46,227 nucleotides of DNA. Origin: Verrucomicrobiota bacterium (lineage in GTDB: Bacteria > Verrucomicrobiota > Verrucomicrobiia > Limisphaerales > JACRJZ01). The DNA lies in contig JACRJZ010000101.1 in the NCBI GenBank assembly GCA_016219875.1, positions 1 through 46,227 on the forward strand. The letters are read 5' to 3'. Shown one piece after another: positions 32,195 through 41,719 of this stretch (its first letter is position 1; every line of letters begins with the position of its first letter). Under the pieces are notes generated by a model. It made no database searches. It saw only the letters and a list, made by a program, of their open reading frames with translations, and was not told where the DNA came from. A program made the translations under genes and the position numbers.

Positions 32195-33427
32195 ATGACA
32201 ACAACCGTGTCCGAGGCGCCCCCCGCGCAGAAGATCAATCTCCGCCGGCCCGACGTGATGGAGGCCGTGCAGGCGCAGGTGCTCTCGCACTATCGCAGTG
32301 AACTGGTGGAGCGCATCCGCGCCGGAGGCCATGTGCTGTCCGCCGCCGGGTTGACCGTGAAGCTGGCCAAGGAATTCGGTTTCTGTTACGGCGTCGAGCG
32401 CGCCATCGACCTCGCCTACGCCGCCCGCAAAGTCTTTCCCGACCAGCCCATCTACATTCTGGGCGAGATCATTCACAACCCTGAGGTCAACGACCAGATC
32501 CGCGACATGGACATCAAGTCGCTTTCCGGCCGCGAGAAGAACGCGGACATCGACGACCTCCAGGCGGGCGACATCGTCATCATCCCGGCCTTCGGCACCG
32601 AGGTGGGCACGCGGCGCAAGCTGGAGGAAAAGGGCTGCCGCTTCGTCGATACCACCTGCGGCGACGTGATGAGCGTGTGGAAGCGCGTCCGGCAGTATTC
32701 CAAGGACCAGGTCACGAGCATCATTCACGGCAAAGCCAAGCACGAGGAAACCAAGGCCACCACGTCGCAAGCCACGGCCTACGGCACCGGCCATTACCTC
32801 GTGGTTTATAACTTGGCCGAGACGGACTACGTCTGCGACTACATCCTCCGCGGCGGCGACAAGCAGGAGTTCCTGGAGAAGTTCAAAGGCGCCTACTCGC
32901 CCGGCTTCGATCCCGACCAGCACCTGCAGGCCGTGGGCGTAGCCAACCAAACCACGATGCTGCGCGGCGAAACCGAGGAGGTCCAGCGCCGCCTCCGCGC
33001 GGTCATGGAGAAGAAGCACGGCCCCGCCCGGCTCCCGGCGCATTTCCGGTTCTTCGACACGATTTGCGGCGCGACGCAAGAGCGGCAGGACGCGCTCCAG
33101 CGCCTGCTCGGCGAGCCGATGGACTTGCTGCTGGTCATCGGCGGCTACAACTCCTCCAACACGTCGCATCTTGCAGAAATGGGCGAAGGCAAGCTGCCCA
33201 CTTACTTCATCAAGAACGCGGCCAAGATGGTTTCCGAGAAGCTGATCGTTCACTGGAACCTGCACCTCCAGAGCGAGGTCGAAACCCGCGACTGGTTGCC
33301 CGCCCGCGATGTCGTCATCGGCATCACCGCGGGCGCCTCCTGCCCGAACAACCTGATCGAGGACACCATCCGCCGGCTGTTCGAGCTTCGGGGCGTCTCG
33401 GTGAATGACTTGCTGGCCGCGAAATGA
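32195..33427 (+). CDS. ispH: 4-hydroxy-3-methylbut-2-enyl diphosphate reductase
   Basis: A 410-residue IspH that makes IPP and DMAPP in the last step of the MEP isoprenoid pathway. Cysteines for the [4Fe-4S] cluster are visible at FGFCYGVERA (Cys64), VDTTCGDVMSVW and DTICGATQERQDA, with conserved GEIIHNPEVN and ITAGASCPNN. It is longer than the classic enzyme of about 310 residues and corresponds to the long plant/cyanobacterial-type form, with extra segments at the N-terminus and centre. The ATG at 32195 was chosen because the upstream frame runs through repeat sequence. An octad inverted repeat separates it from dgt. Confidence 0.95.
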   Translation: MTTTVSEAPPAQKINLRRPDVMEAVQAQVLSHYRSELVERIRAGGHVLSAAGLTVKLAKEFGFCYGVERAIDLAYAARKVFPDQPIYILGEIIHNPEVNDQIRDMDIKSLSGREKNADIDDLQAGDIVIIPAFGTEVGTRRKLEEKGCRFVDTTCGDVMSVWKRVRQYSKDQVTSIIHGKAKHEETKATTSQATAYGTGHYLVVYNLAETDYVCDYILRGGDKQEFLEKFKGAYSPGFDPDQHLQAVGVANQTTMLRGETEEVQRRLRAVMEKKHGPARLPAHFRFFDTICGATQERQDALQRLLGEPMDLLLVIGGYNSSNTSHLAEMGEGKLPTYFIKNAAKMVSEKLIVHWNLHLQSEVETRDWLPARDVVIGITAGASCPNNLIEDTIRRLFELRGVSVNDLLAAK

Positions 33428-33547
33428 AGAGAGGTTGAAGAGTTAAATGGTTGAAGAGCTAAAAAGGTCGCCGCCTCGTGAACTTGACGCTTCCTGCCAG
33501 CCGTCCCTCTTTTTAACCCTTTAACCCTTCAACCCTTTTAACTCTTT
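33427..33547. repeat. Octad-periodic inverted repeat between ispH and dgt
   Basis: The left part (33427-33467) repeats GGTTGAAGA-GTTAAAT-GGTTGAAGA-GCTAAAA. The right part (33506-33547) repeats TTTTTAA-CCCTTTAA-CCCTTCAA-CCCTTTTAA. The two are imperfect reverse complements. The element starts at the ispH stop and ends 4 nt before the dgt ATG, so it fills nearly the whole gap. Confidence 0.82.
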
Positions 33548-33551
33548 CCCC

Positions 33552-34730
33552 ATGCCCTGCACCCGACTCGAACTCGAAGCCCGCGAGCGGCAGATGCTGG
33601 CGCCCTGTGCGCAGTTCAGCGCCGACACCCGCGGACGCAAGTACCCCGAAGAGCCGCCGGAGTGGCGCACGCACTACCAGCGCGACCGCGACCGCGTTAT
33701 CCACGCGCGCGCCTTTCGTCGGCTGGAATACAAGACGCAAGTCTTCCTCAACGGCACCGGTGACCACTTGCGCACGCGGCTCACGCATTCGATGGAAGTG
33801 GCCGGCATCGCGCGCAACATCTCCCGCGCCCTCCGGATCAACGAAGACCTGACCGAAACCATTGCGCTGGCGCACGACCTCGGCCATTCGCCGTTCGGCC
33901 ACTCCGGCGAAAAGGTGCTCAACGAACTCATGCAGGACCACGGCGGCTTTGAGCACAACCAGCAGAGCTTGCGCGTGGTGGAGGAACTGGAGCAGAAGTA
34001 TCCCGGCTTCCCCGGTCTGAATCTCTCCTGGGAAGTGCGCGAGGGACTGGTGAAGCACTACACCAGCTTCGATCATCCCAGCAAGCGCCCCGGCTTCGAA
34101 GCCCGGTCGTCGTCCCTCGAAGCACAAGTCGCCAACCTTGCCGACGAAATCACCTACTACAGCCACGACCTCGACGACGGGCTGACCAGCGGCCTGCTCA
34201 CAGAACCACAACTCCGCCGCGACATCCGCATCTGGGCCGATGCCGACCGCGCCGTCCGACAGAAGCACGGCGATCTGCCGGATGAAGTCCGCCGCTACTT
34301 CATCGTCCGCTGCCTGATCGACGACCACGTGAAGGACGTGGTCCACACGACCGAGGAACACCTCCGCGCCGCCGGGGTGAAGAGCGCGGATGACGTGCGC
34401 CTGCACGACGACGCCTTGGTCCAATACAGCCCGGAGCGACGCCAGATGAACCAGGAGTTGCGCGGGTACCTTTACGAGCACCTTTACTTCCACCCGGAAG
34501 TCCACCTCCCCAACGAGCGCGCCACAGCCATGCTGGCCGCGCTGTTCCATTACTACATGGAGCACCAGAACGACCTCGACGACCAGTGGCGCCAGCGTGC
34601 CCAGAACCTCGGCTGGCCGCGGGCCATTTGCGATTACCTCGCCGGCATGACCGACCGCTACGCCGTGCAGGAATACCAGCGGCTGATCGGCTTCAAGAAA
34701 GAGTCGCCGATTTACACCGCCCATACATGA
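33552..34730 (+). CDS. dgt: Deoxyguanosinetriphosphate triphosphohydrolase-like protein (HD domain)
   Basis: A 392-residue HD-domain dNTPase. The metal ligands appear as RTRLTHSMEVAGIAR and ALAHDLGHSPFGHSGE, with the upstream RAFRRLEYKTQVF and the downstream FEHNQQSLRVVEELEQKYPGFPGLNLSWEVREGLVKH typical of the Dgt group. It hydrolyses dNTP to deoxynucleoside and triphosphate, adjusting dNTP pools; some relatives limit phage replication. Its ATG directly follows the octad repeat. The 220 bp after it hold no recognisable gene. Confidence 0.93.
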   Translation: MPCTRLELEARERQMLAPCAQFSADTRGRKYPEEPPEWRTHYQRDRDRVIHARAFRRLEYKTQVFLNGTGDHLRTRLTHSMEVAGIARNISRALRINEDLTETIALAHDLGHSPFGHSGEKVLNELMQDHGGFEHNQQSLRVVEELEQKYPGFPGLNLSWEVREGLVKHYTSFDHPSKRPGFEARSSSLEAQVANLADEITYYSHDLDDGLTSGLLTEPQLRRDIRIWADADRAVRQKHGDLPDEVRRYFIVRCLIDDHVKDVVHTTEEHLRAAGVKSADDVRLHDDALVQYSPERRQMNQELRGYLYEHLYFHPEVHLPNERATAMLAALFHYYMEHQNDLDDQWRQRAQNLGWPRAICDYLAGMTDRYAVQEYQRLIGFKKESPIYTAHT

Positions 34731-34951
34731 TTGAGCGATTTTCTCGAAAAAACAGGGCCATCGTCGATTTCGCGGAACAAGCACCCCCAAAAAAAACGGC
34801 CCGGCTTCGACTATCACCAAACCCGCCGACATAAGCTGATTCCGCGTTCGCGCGAGCGTCTTGCGAAATCCGAGTTCACGATCAGGAGCAACAGGACCGA
34901 CACCGTCCTGCTCAACAAGCCACGCGTTCCTGCAGATTGTCTTGGGCTGGC

Positions 34952-35506
34952 TCAGTCCCTGGCCGGGCCGATCAGTTCCACAAAGTTCCCGTCCGGATCC
35001 TGGAAGGTAACCAACTGCGCTTTGCCGCCCAAGGAAACGGGAGTCGCTCCCAGCAGCTTGACCCCCGCCTTCTTCAGCCGCACCAAGGCCTGATCCATGT
35101 CTTTCACAAAGAAGGTCAGGTAGTTGATCCCGATCGTCGAATGAATGTGGCTCCGGTCGGGCAGCTTGCCATTCGCCGCCGGAAACGACATCAGTTTGAT
35201 CCGCGTCGCCCCTTCGATTTCCTCCGTCACAAATACGCGGACATTGATCGGATGATTGTCCACCAGCCCGATCTTCTTCCCCAACTCCGCCGGGGCCGAG
35301 AATCCTTTCATCTCCTTCAGGCCGATTGCCTCGCGGTAAAATGTGGCCGTCTTTTCGACGTCCCGCGCCACGATCCCGATGTCAATGGTGGGTTTGGAGA
35401 ACGCGTTGGTGGCGTCCGCCGCCTGAGCTATGGGAGCCGCCCCGAGCCAAGCCAGGACAACCGAAGCGACCGTCAGGTTCGTAGGGCATAAGAAGCGTGT
35501 CATCAT
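34952..35506 (-). CDS. Secreted glyoxalase/VOC-family protein
   Basis: 184 residues with a signal peptide (MMTRFLCPTNLTVASVVLAWLGAAPIAQA), then one vicinal-oxygen-chelate domain: IDIGIVARDVEKTATFYREAIGL at the start and VTFQDPDGNFVELIGPA at the end, both typical betaalphabeta2 modules. Candidate metal ligands are the Glu of FVELIG and His residues mid-sequence (SHIHSTIG). VOC members include lyases, dioxygenases and binding proteins; an exported one is less usual and its substrate is unknown. It is encoded alone, facing dgt. Confidence 0.82.
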   Translation of the reverse strand: MMTRFLCPTNLTVASVVLAWLGAAPIAQAADATNAFSKPTIDIGIVARDVEKTATFYREAIGLKEMKGFSAPAELGKKIGLVDNHPINVRVFVTEEIEGATRIKLMSFPAANGKLPDRSHIHSTIGINYLTFFVKDMDQALVRLKKAGVKLLGATPVSLGGKAQLVTFQDPDGNFVELIGPARD

Positions 35507-35969
35507 GGCCAGAGGCTATGGATTCCGACCGGCTCAGCAAGGCGAATCTCTGGCGCAAATCCGGGATCAGCGCCGATCCGTGTCGGGTTGGATACCCAAG
35601 CGCCGACGGGTGACGACGTGCATGATTTCCCCCATGTTGGCCTGTCCGTCCCGGAGGACGCTATTCAGCAAGTTGAACGCAGCCCATTTTTGCTCCGATT
35701 CGGCATTCACGCGGCCGCGCAAATGCCCGCGTCTCGCTCAGGGCAACTCTCGTAGATGTGCTCAAACAACCCCAAGCACTCTTACTCGTAAAGCGGTTTG
35801 TTGTGGGCACGCGGCAGGCGCTGTCGAGCACGTCTTTGGCTCGCTCCTCCCCCGCCATCAGCGGCGTGCCGGTGAGGGCGACAAACAACGCCTTGGGCAA
35901 CGCCGCCCGGATGATCCGGCAGGAAACATCAGTGTTGCCAGCCTTGATCGTGGCTTTACCCTGCGGGTC
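35507..35969. other. Gap of 463 bp with decayed restriction-gene sequence
   Basis: No intact gene. The minus strand carries an hsdR-like fragment (35580-35950, listed separately). The right end precedes the start of a PQQ-like gene whose ATG (35970) lies next to that fragment. Confidence 0.5.
35580..35950 (-). pseudogene. Fragment of a type I restriction subunit R (hsdR), helicase motif region
   Basis: On the minus strand, 35944-35830 reads RIIRAALPKALFVALTGTPL then MAGEERAKDVL. This is the helicase motif III region (TGTP) as found in HsdR. After DVL the frame no longer matches, and stops and frame changes follow. A further open stretch (EQKWAAFNLLNSVL...GEIMHVVTRRRL) to about 35580 may be its C-terminal end or something else. 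No start and no N-terminal part are here; the N-terminal part appears at 41720-41985. Confidence 0.55.
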
Positions 35970-37280
35970 ATGTTCATCAGATTCATCCGCGGTTTGCCGC
36001 CAGGCTCGCTGGCTGTTGCTTGCCTTGTCCTGCATTTGCTGACACAACCCGCGCAGAGTCAGTCAGACGGCAGAAACGACTGGCCCCAGTTTCGCGGGCC
36101 GGGAGCGTTGGGCCGCAGCAACACCAAAGGACTTCCGCTTACCTGGAGTGACGAGAAGAACATCGCTTGGAAGACCGTCCTGCCCGGCCCGGGCGCGTCG
36201 AGTCCCATCGTGCTCGGCCAGCGGGTCTTCATCACCTGCTTCACCGGTTTCGCGACGTCCTCGCGCGAGCCAGGCGACATGACCAATCTCAAACGCCATC
36301 TCCTTTGCCTGAATCTCGCCGACGGAAGGATCATTTGGGACACGCCGGTGCCAGCGGACATGCCGGAACAGGATCGCATCCGCGAGAATCACGGCTACGC
36401 CTCCAGCACGCCGGTGGCCGATGCCGAGCGAATCTACGCCTTCTTCGGCAAGTCCGGCGTGTTCACCTTCGACCCCACCGGCAAGCATCTCTGGCGAGCC
36501 AAGGTCGGCGACAAGCTCAACGGCTGGGGTTCTGCCGCGTCGCCCGTGCTTTACAAGGACTGGCTCATCGTGAATGCCAGCATCGAGAGCGATTCGCTCG
36601 TGGCGCTCGACAAGAAGACCGGCCAGGAAGTCTGGCGGGCCAACGTCGGCAATGAATCCTGGCACGCGCCGGTGTTCGTCACCGCGCCCGACGGCACTGT
36701 GGAGGTCGTTGCCGCCAAGAACGGCCGGGTGGTCGCCTTCAATGCCGAGACCGGCGCTGCGTTGTGGAATGTGAAGACGGGCATCCCCTGGTACATGTGC
36801 CCCACGCCGGTGGTGCAGGACGGGATCGTCTATGTCATCGGCGGACGCTCGCCCAACGGCGCGCTCGCCATCCGAGCCGGGGGCCGCGGCGATGTCACCG
36901 ACAGCCATGTCGTGTGGAAGCTCAACAAGGGCTCGAACGTTCCGTCGCCCATTCTGCATGACGGCCATCTCTACTTCGCGCACGAGAACCTTGGCCTCGT
37001 CTATTGCGTGAACGCGAAGACGGGCGAACTCGTTTACGAAGAGCGCCTCGATCCGTCGCCGGGACAAATCTATGCGTCGCCCGTAGTCGCGAACGGCAAG
37101 GTGTATTTCACGGGTCGCGGCGGACGCACCGTCGTGATCGCGGCCAGACCGAAGTTTGAGAAACTGGCCGACAACACGCTGGAATCCAACCGCGGCGTCT
37201 TTAACTCCAGCCCGGCCGCCAGCGGCAATCGACTCCTGCTCCGCTCCCATCGCGCGCTCTACGCCCTCGGCGAGAATTGA
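35970..37280 (+). CDS. PQQ-type beta-propeller protein, secreted (BamB-like)
   Basis: A 436-residue protein with an N-terminal signal/membrane segment (SLAVACLVLHLLTQPAQS). At least five PQQ-like blades follow: DWPQFRGPGALG, LALDKKTGQEVWRAN, VVAFNAETGAALWNVKTG, YCVNAKTGELVYEERL. WPQFRGP at the mature N-terminus is the usual opening of the large PQQ-binding-like family in Planctomycetota and Verrucomicrobiota. No PQQ-dehydrogenase active site is evident, so a structural or binding role is more likely than catalysis. A paralogue follows 135 bp downstream. Confidence 0.88.
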   Translation: MFIRFIRGLPPGSLAVACLVLHLLTQPAQSQSDGRNDWPQFRGPGALGRSNTKGLPLTWSDEKNIAWKTVLPGPGASSPIVLGQRVFITCFTGFATSSREPGDMTNLKRHLLCLNLADGRIIWDTPVPADMPEQDRIRENHGYASSTPVADAERIYAFFGKSGVFTFDPTGKHLWRAKVGDKLNGWGSAASPVLYKDWLIVNASIESDSLVALDKKTGQEVWRANVGNESWHAPVFVTAPDGTVEVVAAKNGRVVAFNAETGAALWNVKTGIPWYMCPTPVVQDGIVYVIGGRSPNGALAIRAGGRGDVTDSHVVWKLNKGSNVPSPILHDGHLYFAHENLGLVYCVNAKTGELVYEERLDPSPGQIYASPVVANGKVYFTGRGGRTVVIAARPKFEKLADNTLESNRGVFNSSPAASGNRLLLRSHRALYALGEN

Positions 37281-37415
37281 GAAGCTGCGTTCGATCGCTC
37301 CAGATTGGAGAGCCGACAGCTAACCCTGTCGTTGGCACTCACTGCTCCTCGCTCGGGTTGCGCTTCAGCCGCCCGCTTTGACACCGGGCGTTCCGCAGGC
37401 TAAAGACCTTCTACC

Positions 37416-38771
37416 ATGCCGGTCCCGTTGCGTTACCTCGTGATCCTCGGCTCGCTGATGGCGCTCATCGCGCCGGCGGACGAATCGAGCAGTCTAGCCA
37501 GGACGAACCTGCTTCGCAACTGGCCGCAGTGGCGTGGGCCATGGGCCAACGGCGTCGCGACGCACGCGAATCCGCCGGTCCACTGGAGCGAGACCAACAA
37601 CATCCGCTGGAAAATCCCCCTGCCGGGCAAAGGGCATTCGTCGCCCATCGTCTTTGGCGATGCAGCTTTCCTTCTGGCTGCGGTCCCGGTCGGCGAGGCG
37701 CAGAAGCCGGTCTTTGACGACGCCCCCGGCGTTCACGACAGCGTGCCTGTTACGCACCGGCATCAATTCATTGTCCTGGCCATCCACCGCCGGGATGGAG
37801 GCATCTTGTGGAGGAAAACCCTGCGCGAGGAGTGGCCGCACGAGGGCGGCCATGTGACCGGCAGCCTCGCCTCCAATTCGCCCGTCACCGACGGCGAACG
37901 TCTCTACGTCTTTTTCGGTTCGCGCGGCCTCTATTGCCTCGACCTGAAGGGCGGGGTGCAATGGTCGAAGGACCTTGGCCGGATGCACACCCTCCATGCT
38001 CACGGCGAGGGCAGCTCGCCCGTGCTGCACGGCGACACGCTCGTCGTCTGCTGGGACCATGAAGGCGGCTCGTTCCTCTATGCGTTCGACAAACGCACGG
38101 GTGAGCAACGTTGGAAAGTCGCGCGGGACGAAAAGACCTCCTGGTCCACTCCGCTCGTGGTCGAACACGAAGGCAAGCCGCAGGTGATTGTCAGCGCGAC
38201 AAAGCGCGTGCGCGGCTATGACTTGGCGACCGGCGCGCAGCTTTGGGAATGTGCCGGCCTCACCGAGAACGTCGTCTCTTCGCCGGTCTATGACGGCCAC
38301 GGCGTGGTCATTTCCGGCAACAGCTATTATCAGCAGGCGATGCTGGCCATCCGTCTGGCCGGGGCCAAAGGCGACATCACCGGCACGGACCGCGTCGCGT
38401 GGAGGCTCAACCGCTCGACGCCGTACGTTTCCTCGCCGCTGCTTTACGGCGACACCGTTTACTTCCTGCGGCACAATCAGAACGTCCTCTCGCGTCTCGA
38501 ACCCGCCACCGGCAAACCGCGCGGCGAACCGCTCCGGCTCGAAGGCATCCGCGACTTCATCTTCGCCTCCCCGGTCGGCGCCGCGGGCCGCATCTACGTC
38601 ACGGGGCGCGATGGGACAACCGTCGTTCTGCGCCACGACCGCGAGAATGCCGCGCTGGCAGTCAACCGTCTGGATGACTCCTTCAGCGCCTCGCCCGCGC
38701 TGGTGGACCGTGAACTGTACCTGCGGGGCGAACGCTTCCTCTACTGCATCGCGGAAGCGGGGCCACGCTGA
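37416..38771 (+). CDS. PQQ-type beta-propeller protein, secreted (second paralogue)
   Basis: A 451-residue protein with signal peptide MPVPLRYLVILGSLMALIAPA. It has the same opening (NWPQWRGPWANGVA) and blades as the preceding gene (IVFGDAAFLLAAV, YAFDKRTGEQRWKV, RGYDLATGAQLWECAG, VLSRLEPATGKPRG). The pair is a probable tandem duplication that has diverged. Its function is unknown; BamB-like members assist outer-membrane protein assembly, but most in this phylum are uncharacterised. It is followed by a GH127-like gene on the same strand. Confidence 0.88.
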   Translation: MPVPLRYLVILGSLMALIAPADESSSLARTNLLRNWPQWRGPWANGVATHANPPVHWSETNNIRWKIPLPGKGHSSPIVFGDAAFLLAAVPVGEAQKPVFDDAPGVHDSVPVTHRHQFIVLAIHRRDGGILWRKTLREEWPHEGGHVTGSLASNSPVTDGERLYVFFGSRGLYCLDLKGGVQWSKDLGRMHTLHAHGEGSSPVLHGDTLVVCWDHEGGSFLYAFDKRTGEQRWKVARDEKTSWSTPLVVEHEGKPQVIVSATKRVRGYDLATGAQLWECAGLTENVVSSPVYDGHGVVISGNSYYQQAMLAIRLAGAKGDITGTDRVAWRLNRSTPYVSSPLLYGDTVYFLRHNQNVLSRLEPATGKPRGEPLRLEGIRDFIFASPVGAAGRIYVTGRDGTTVVLRHDRENAALAVNRLDDSFSASPALVDRELYLRGERFLYCIAEAGPR

Positions 38772-38882
38772 ACCGCCTTCGATCGGTCACGCACGAGAAA
38801 GCATGAACAGGTGCGATTTGCGATAACGACCCCGACGGCGATTGGGACTTGCTGCTGGGGCCGCACTAAGTAAAACAGGGGA

Positions 38883-40901
38883 ATGAAAAACGCCTTCTTG
38901 AACTCGGCCCTCACCGCGCTCGGCACGGTTGCAGTATTGACCGAGTGGCCAGCCACTCTTTCCGCCGCTCCCGCCACTCCGGCTCAGGTCAACTACGCGC
39001 GACCTTTCGAGCCGCCGACGCGTCCGGCGTTCCTCCCGCTCCCGCCCGGTGTGGTGGAACCCACCGGCTGGCTGCGCGACTGGTGCCTGGCCGCGCGGGA
39101 CGGCTTCACCGGCCACATGGACGATTACGACGCTGAGTTCAAGCGGGCTTGGGCGGCTGACCACAAGATGACCGGCGAGCGCCTCGACTGGCCCAAGGGC
39201 GGCTGGCCGTACGAAGGCGGCGGCTACTGGTTCGACGGCCTCGTGCGCCTGGGCTACGTCCTGCACGACGAGGCGCTCATTCAACAGGCGAAGCGGCGCC
39301 TCGATGTCGTCGTCACGAACATGAGCCCTAACGCCATCCTGTTTCTGTGGTGGCTGAACCGAAACAAACCCGAGGATCGCCAAGGGAGTCTCGTCAGCGA
39401 AGCCTGGCCGATATGGGCGAACGGGCTCCTCGGACGCGCGCTGGCCGGCTACTACGCCGCTTCGGGGGACCCCCGCGTGCTGCGAACGCTGGAGGCGGGC
39501 TACAGCGGCGACCGCGACTGGCTGCGGTTGGGCTGGGCCATGTCGAATCCCTGGCCGGCGTTCGACGCCCACACCTGGACGGGTAACCCGGAGATCGCCG
39601 CGGCGCTCACGAGACTGTTCTCGAAGGATGGCGGTGGCCTGATCGGCGGATTTGCGTCCTGGAATCGCTACCGTCGCATGCCTGACCCCAAACCCGGCGC
39701 GGAGAAGAACGATCACGTCGTGCATTTCCTTGAAAGCACGACCCCGTGGACGCTGGGTTACCTGTGGACGGGCAATCGCGAGTTTCTCGACGCCACCCTC
39801 GCGTGGCACGACCTCCTCGAACGCGAGTCGATGCAGCCTTCCGGAGTGCCCGTCGCCGATGAGTATTACGGGCCGACCGGTGCGTTCCGCGGAACCGAGA
39901 CCTGCGACGTGGCCGCCTACCTGTGGAGCCAGATCGCGTTGCTGACCGTCAGCGGCCAGGGGCGCATGGCGGACCGCGCGGAGCGGGCCTTTTTCAACGC
40001 CAGCCCGGCCACTGTCGCGCGCGATTTCAAAACGCACGTCTATTTTCAGTGCCCCAACCGGGTCGTGGACAAATCTCCACCTCATCCGCACGGGCCTCAG
40101 GCGGAGGGCAATTCCTACAAGTCGAAGCACTACCCGTTGTGCTGCACCGCCGCGCTCAACCGCATTGTGCCGTGGTATGTCACGCACATGTGGATGGCCA
40201 CCTATGACAACGGACTGGCCGCCACGCACTACGGTCCCTGCAAAGTTTCCGCTTGGGTCGCCGACCGTGTGCCCGTCGAGATTATGTGCCGCACCGACTA
40301 CCCTTTCGACGACGTGATCGCCATGAGCGTAAAACCGGCGCGCGCGGCGACGTTCGCGCTCGCGTTCCGCATTCCCGGCTGGTGCAAGAATCCCGCGTTG
40401 AGTGTGAACGGCACCGCGCTCGAAGCCGTGCCCGACGCGAAGGGCTTCGTGCGCGTCGAGCGGCTCTGGAAGCCGGGCGACGCGATTCGCCTGCGCCTGC
40501 CGATGTCAGCGAGCGTGGCCACGGGGCGCGACCGCAACGCACAGGGCGCGCCTTACGCCTCGGTCTCCTACGGCCCGCTGCTCTTCGCGTTGCCCATCCC
40601 AGAGAGCCCCGATGCCAACACGCCCGATCCGACGGCAAAGTGGAACTACGCCCTGGATGTGAAGGAACCCGGCCTGACCCTCGAACGCGGCCCGATGCCC
40701 GCGCGATGGGATTGGCCGCTGGCAGCGCCCCTGAAGCTGCGAGCCAATGTGATCGAGGTCGTCTGGAATCCCGATCCGAAAGCTCCCCGGCTGCCGACGC
40801 AACCGACCGCCGGATCGAAACCGACGCAACCGCTCACGCTCGTCCCCTACGGCTGCACCAAGTTCCGGATCTCCATGTTCCCGGTCGCCGCTGGGCCGTA
40901 G
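38883..40901 (+). CDS. GH127/DUF1680-like beta-L-arabinofuranosidase family protein
   Basis: A 672-residue secreted protein (signal peptide to about residue 29, TLSAA). The alpha/alpha barrel and C-terminal beta domains have the CC-x-x-x-x-N signature: YPLCCTAALNRIVPW, including the paired Cys that bind zinc or act as nucleophile in GH127. The C-terminal beta region reads AFALAFRIPGWCKNPALSVNG and ends GCTKFRISMFP, both seen in DUF1680 proteins. The likely substrate is an arabinofuranoside- or arabinose-containing glycan; this is inferred from the family only. The broken serine hydrolase starts 14 bp downstream. Confidence 0.82.
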   Translation: MKNAFLNSALTALGTVAVLTEWPATLSAAPATPAQVNYARPFEPPTRPAFLPLPPGVVEPTGWLRDWCLAARDGFTGHMDDYDAEFKRAWAADHKMTGERLDWPKGGWPYEGGGYWFDGLVRLGYVLHDEALIQQAKRRLDVVVTNMSPNAILFLWWLNRNKPEDRQGSLVSEAWPIWANGLLGRALAGYYAASGDPRVLRTLEAGYSGDRDWLRLGWAMSNPWPAFDAHTWTGNPEIAAALTRLFSKDGGGLIGGFASWNRYRRMPDPKPGAEKNDHVVHFLESTTPWTLGYLWTGNREFLDATLAWHDLLERESMQPSGVPVADEYYGPTGAFRGTETCDVAAYLWSQIALLTVSGQGRMADRAERAFFNASPATVARDFKTHVYFQCPNRVVDKSPPHPHGPQAEGNSYKSKHYPLCCTAALNRIVPWYVTHMWMATYDNGLAATHYGPCKVSAWVADRVPVEIMCRTDYPFDDVIAMSVKPARAATFALAFRIPGWCKNPALSVNGTALEAVPDAKGFVRVERLWKPGDAIRLRLPMSASVATGRDRNAQGAPYASVSYGPLLFALPIPESPDANTPDPTAKWNYALDVKEPGLTLERGPMPARWDWPLAAPLKLRANVIEVVWNPDPKAPRLPTQPTAGSKPTQPLTLVPYGCTKFRISMFPVAAGP

Positions 40902-40915
40902 GTCAAGCCCTTGAG

Positions 40916-41712
40916 ATGAATGCCAGGAAAACGCCCCTGCTGCGTGCTCTGGTCCTGGTTGCCCTCGCCATCAATACTGCCGCCGTTGAAAGCGAGCCAC
41001 CGGCCAGTCCCGAAGTGACGGCCGCTATGAAGCCCTACCTGGACAGCTATAAACTCGCCGGTGTCATCGGCCTCATCGCGGACAAGAGCGGCAAGGTTCA
41101 CTACAAGAATCTGCTCGGCTATGCCGACGTCGAGGCGAAGAAGCCCATCAGCGAGGACAACGTGTTCTGGATCGCTTCGATGACCAAAATGTTTGCCGGC
41201 GCGTCTATCATGATGTTGGCGGACCGAAACGACGTTCTGGCCCAGTGAAGCGCAAATCGCCCGGCTCGCGGGCGCCTACGGTCCGAACAAAGAAAAGAAT
41301 GCTTACGCCCGGGGCGGCCTTGGTTTCCTGACCAAGCCCTACAGCGACCGCGCTCGCCGTTTCCCGGAAGCGGGCGGCGGCTTGTTCTCCACCACGCACG
41401 ACATTCTCCGCTACGGCCTCATGCTGGCCAACGACGGCGAATTGGATGGCCGGCGCTACCTGTCGCACGCCGCCATGGAGGAACTGCGGAAAGAGCAAAC
41501 CGGGGCGACCAAAGTCAACTACAGCCTTGGCTATCATCTGCGCAACGGCATGTTCGGCCACGACGGCGCTTATGGCACGGATTTGTCGGTGAACCCGACC
41601 AACGGAATGGTGGCCGTCTTTAATGGTGCAATGCCCCGGACCCGACCAGTGGGCCGCCCGCGACTTGTTCCTCAAGACCGCCACGCAAGTCTTTCAGAAA
41701 GACGCCCGGTGA
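40916..41712 (+). pseudogene. Broken secreted serine hydrolase (beta-lactamase family)
   Basis: The N-terminal part (40916-41248) reads as a signal peptide, then the motif Ser-Met-Thr-Lys (WIASMTKMFAGASIMML), and ends at a stop. The C-terminal part resumes about 41250 in another frame (AQIARLAGAYGPNKEKN, then GGGLFSTTHDILRYGLML, AYGTDLSVNPTNGMVAV). The central part with the second catalytic motif is missing. A further 1-nt insertion near 41620 (TTTAATGG) shifts the frame again, after which VQCPGPDQWAARDLFLKT leads to a stop at 41712. At least two lesions make it non-functional. Confidence 0.85.
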
Positions 41713-41719
41713 GGCGGAT

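Noticed and set aside
34731..34951. Small gene between dgt and the VOC gene
   Set aside because: The only frames are short, have no start with support and no motif; nothing can be claimed there.
35430..35969. N-terminal extension of the first PQQ-like protein
   Set aside because: The upstream part shows no domain and overlaps hsdR-derived sequence on the other strand; the signal peptide begins at ATG 35970.
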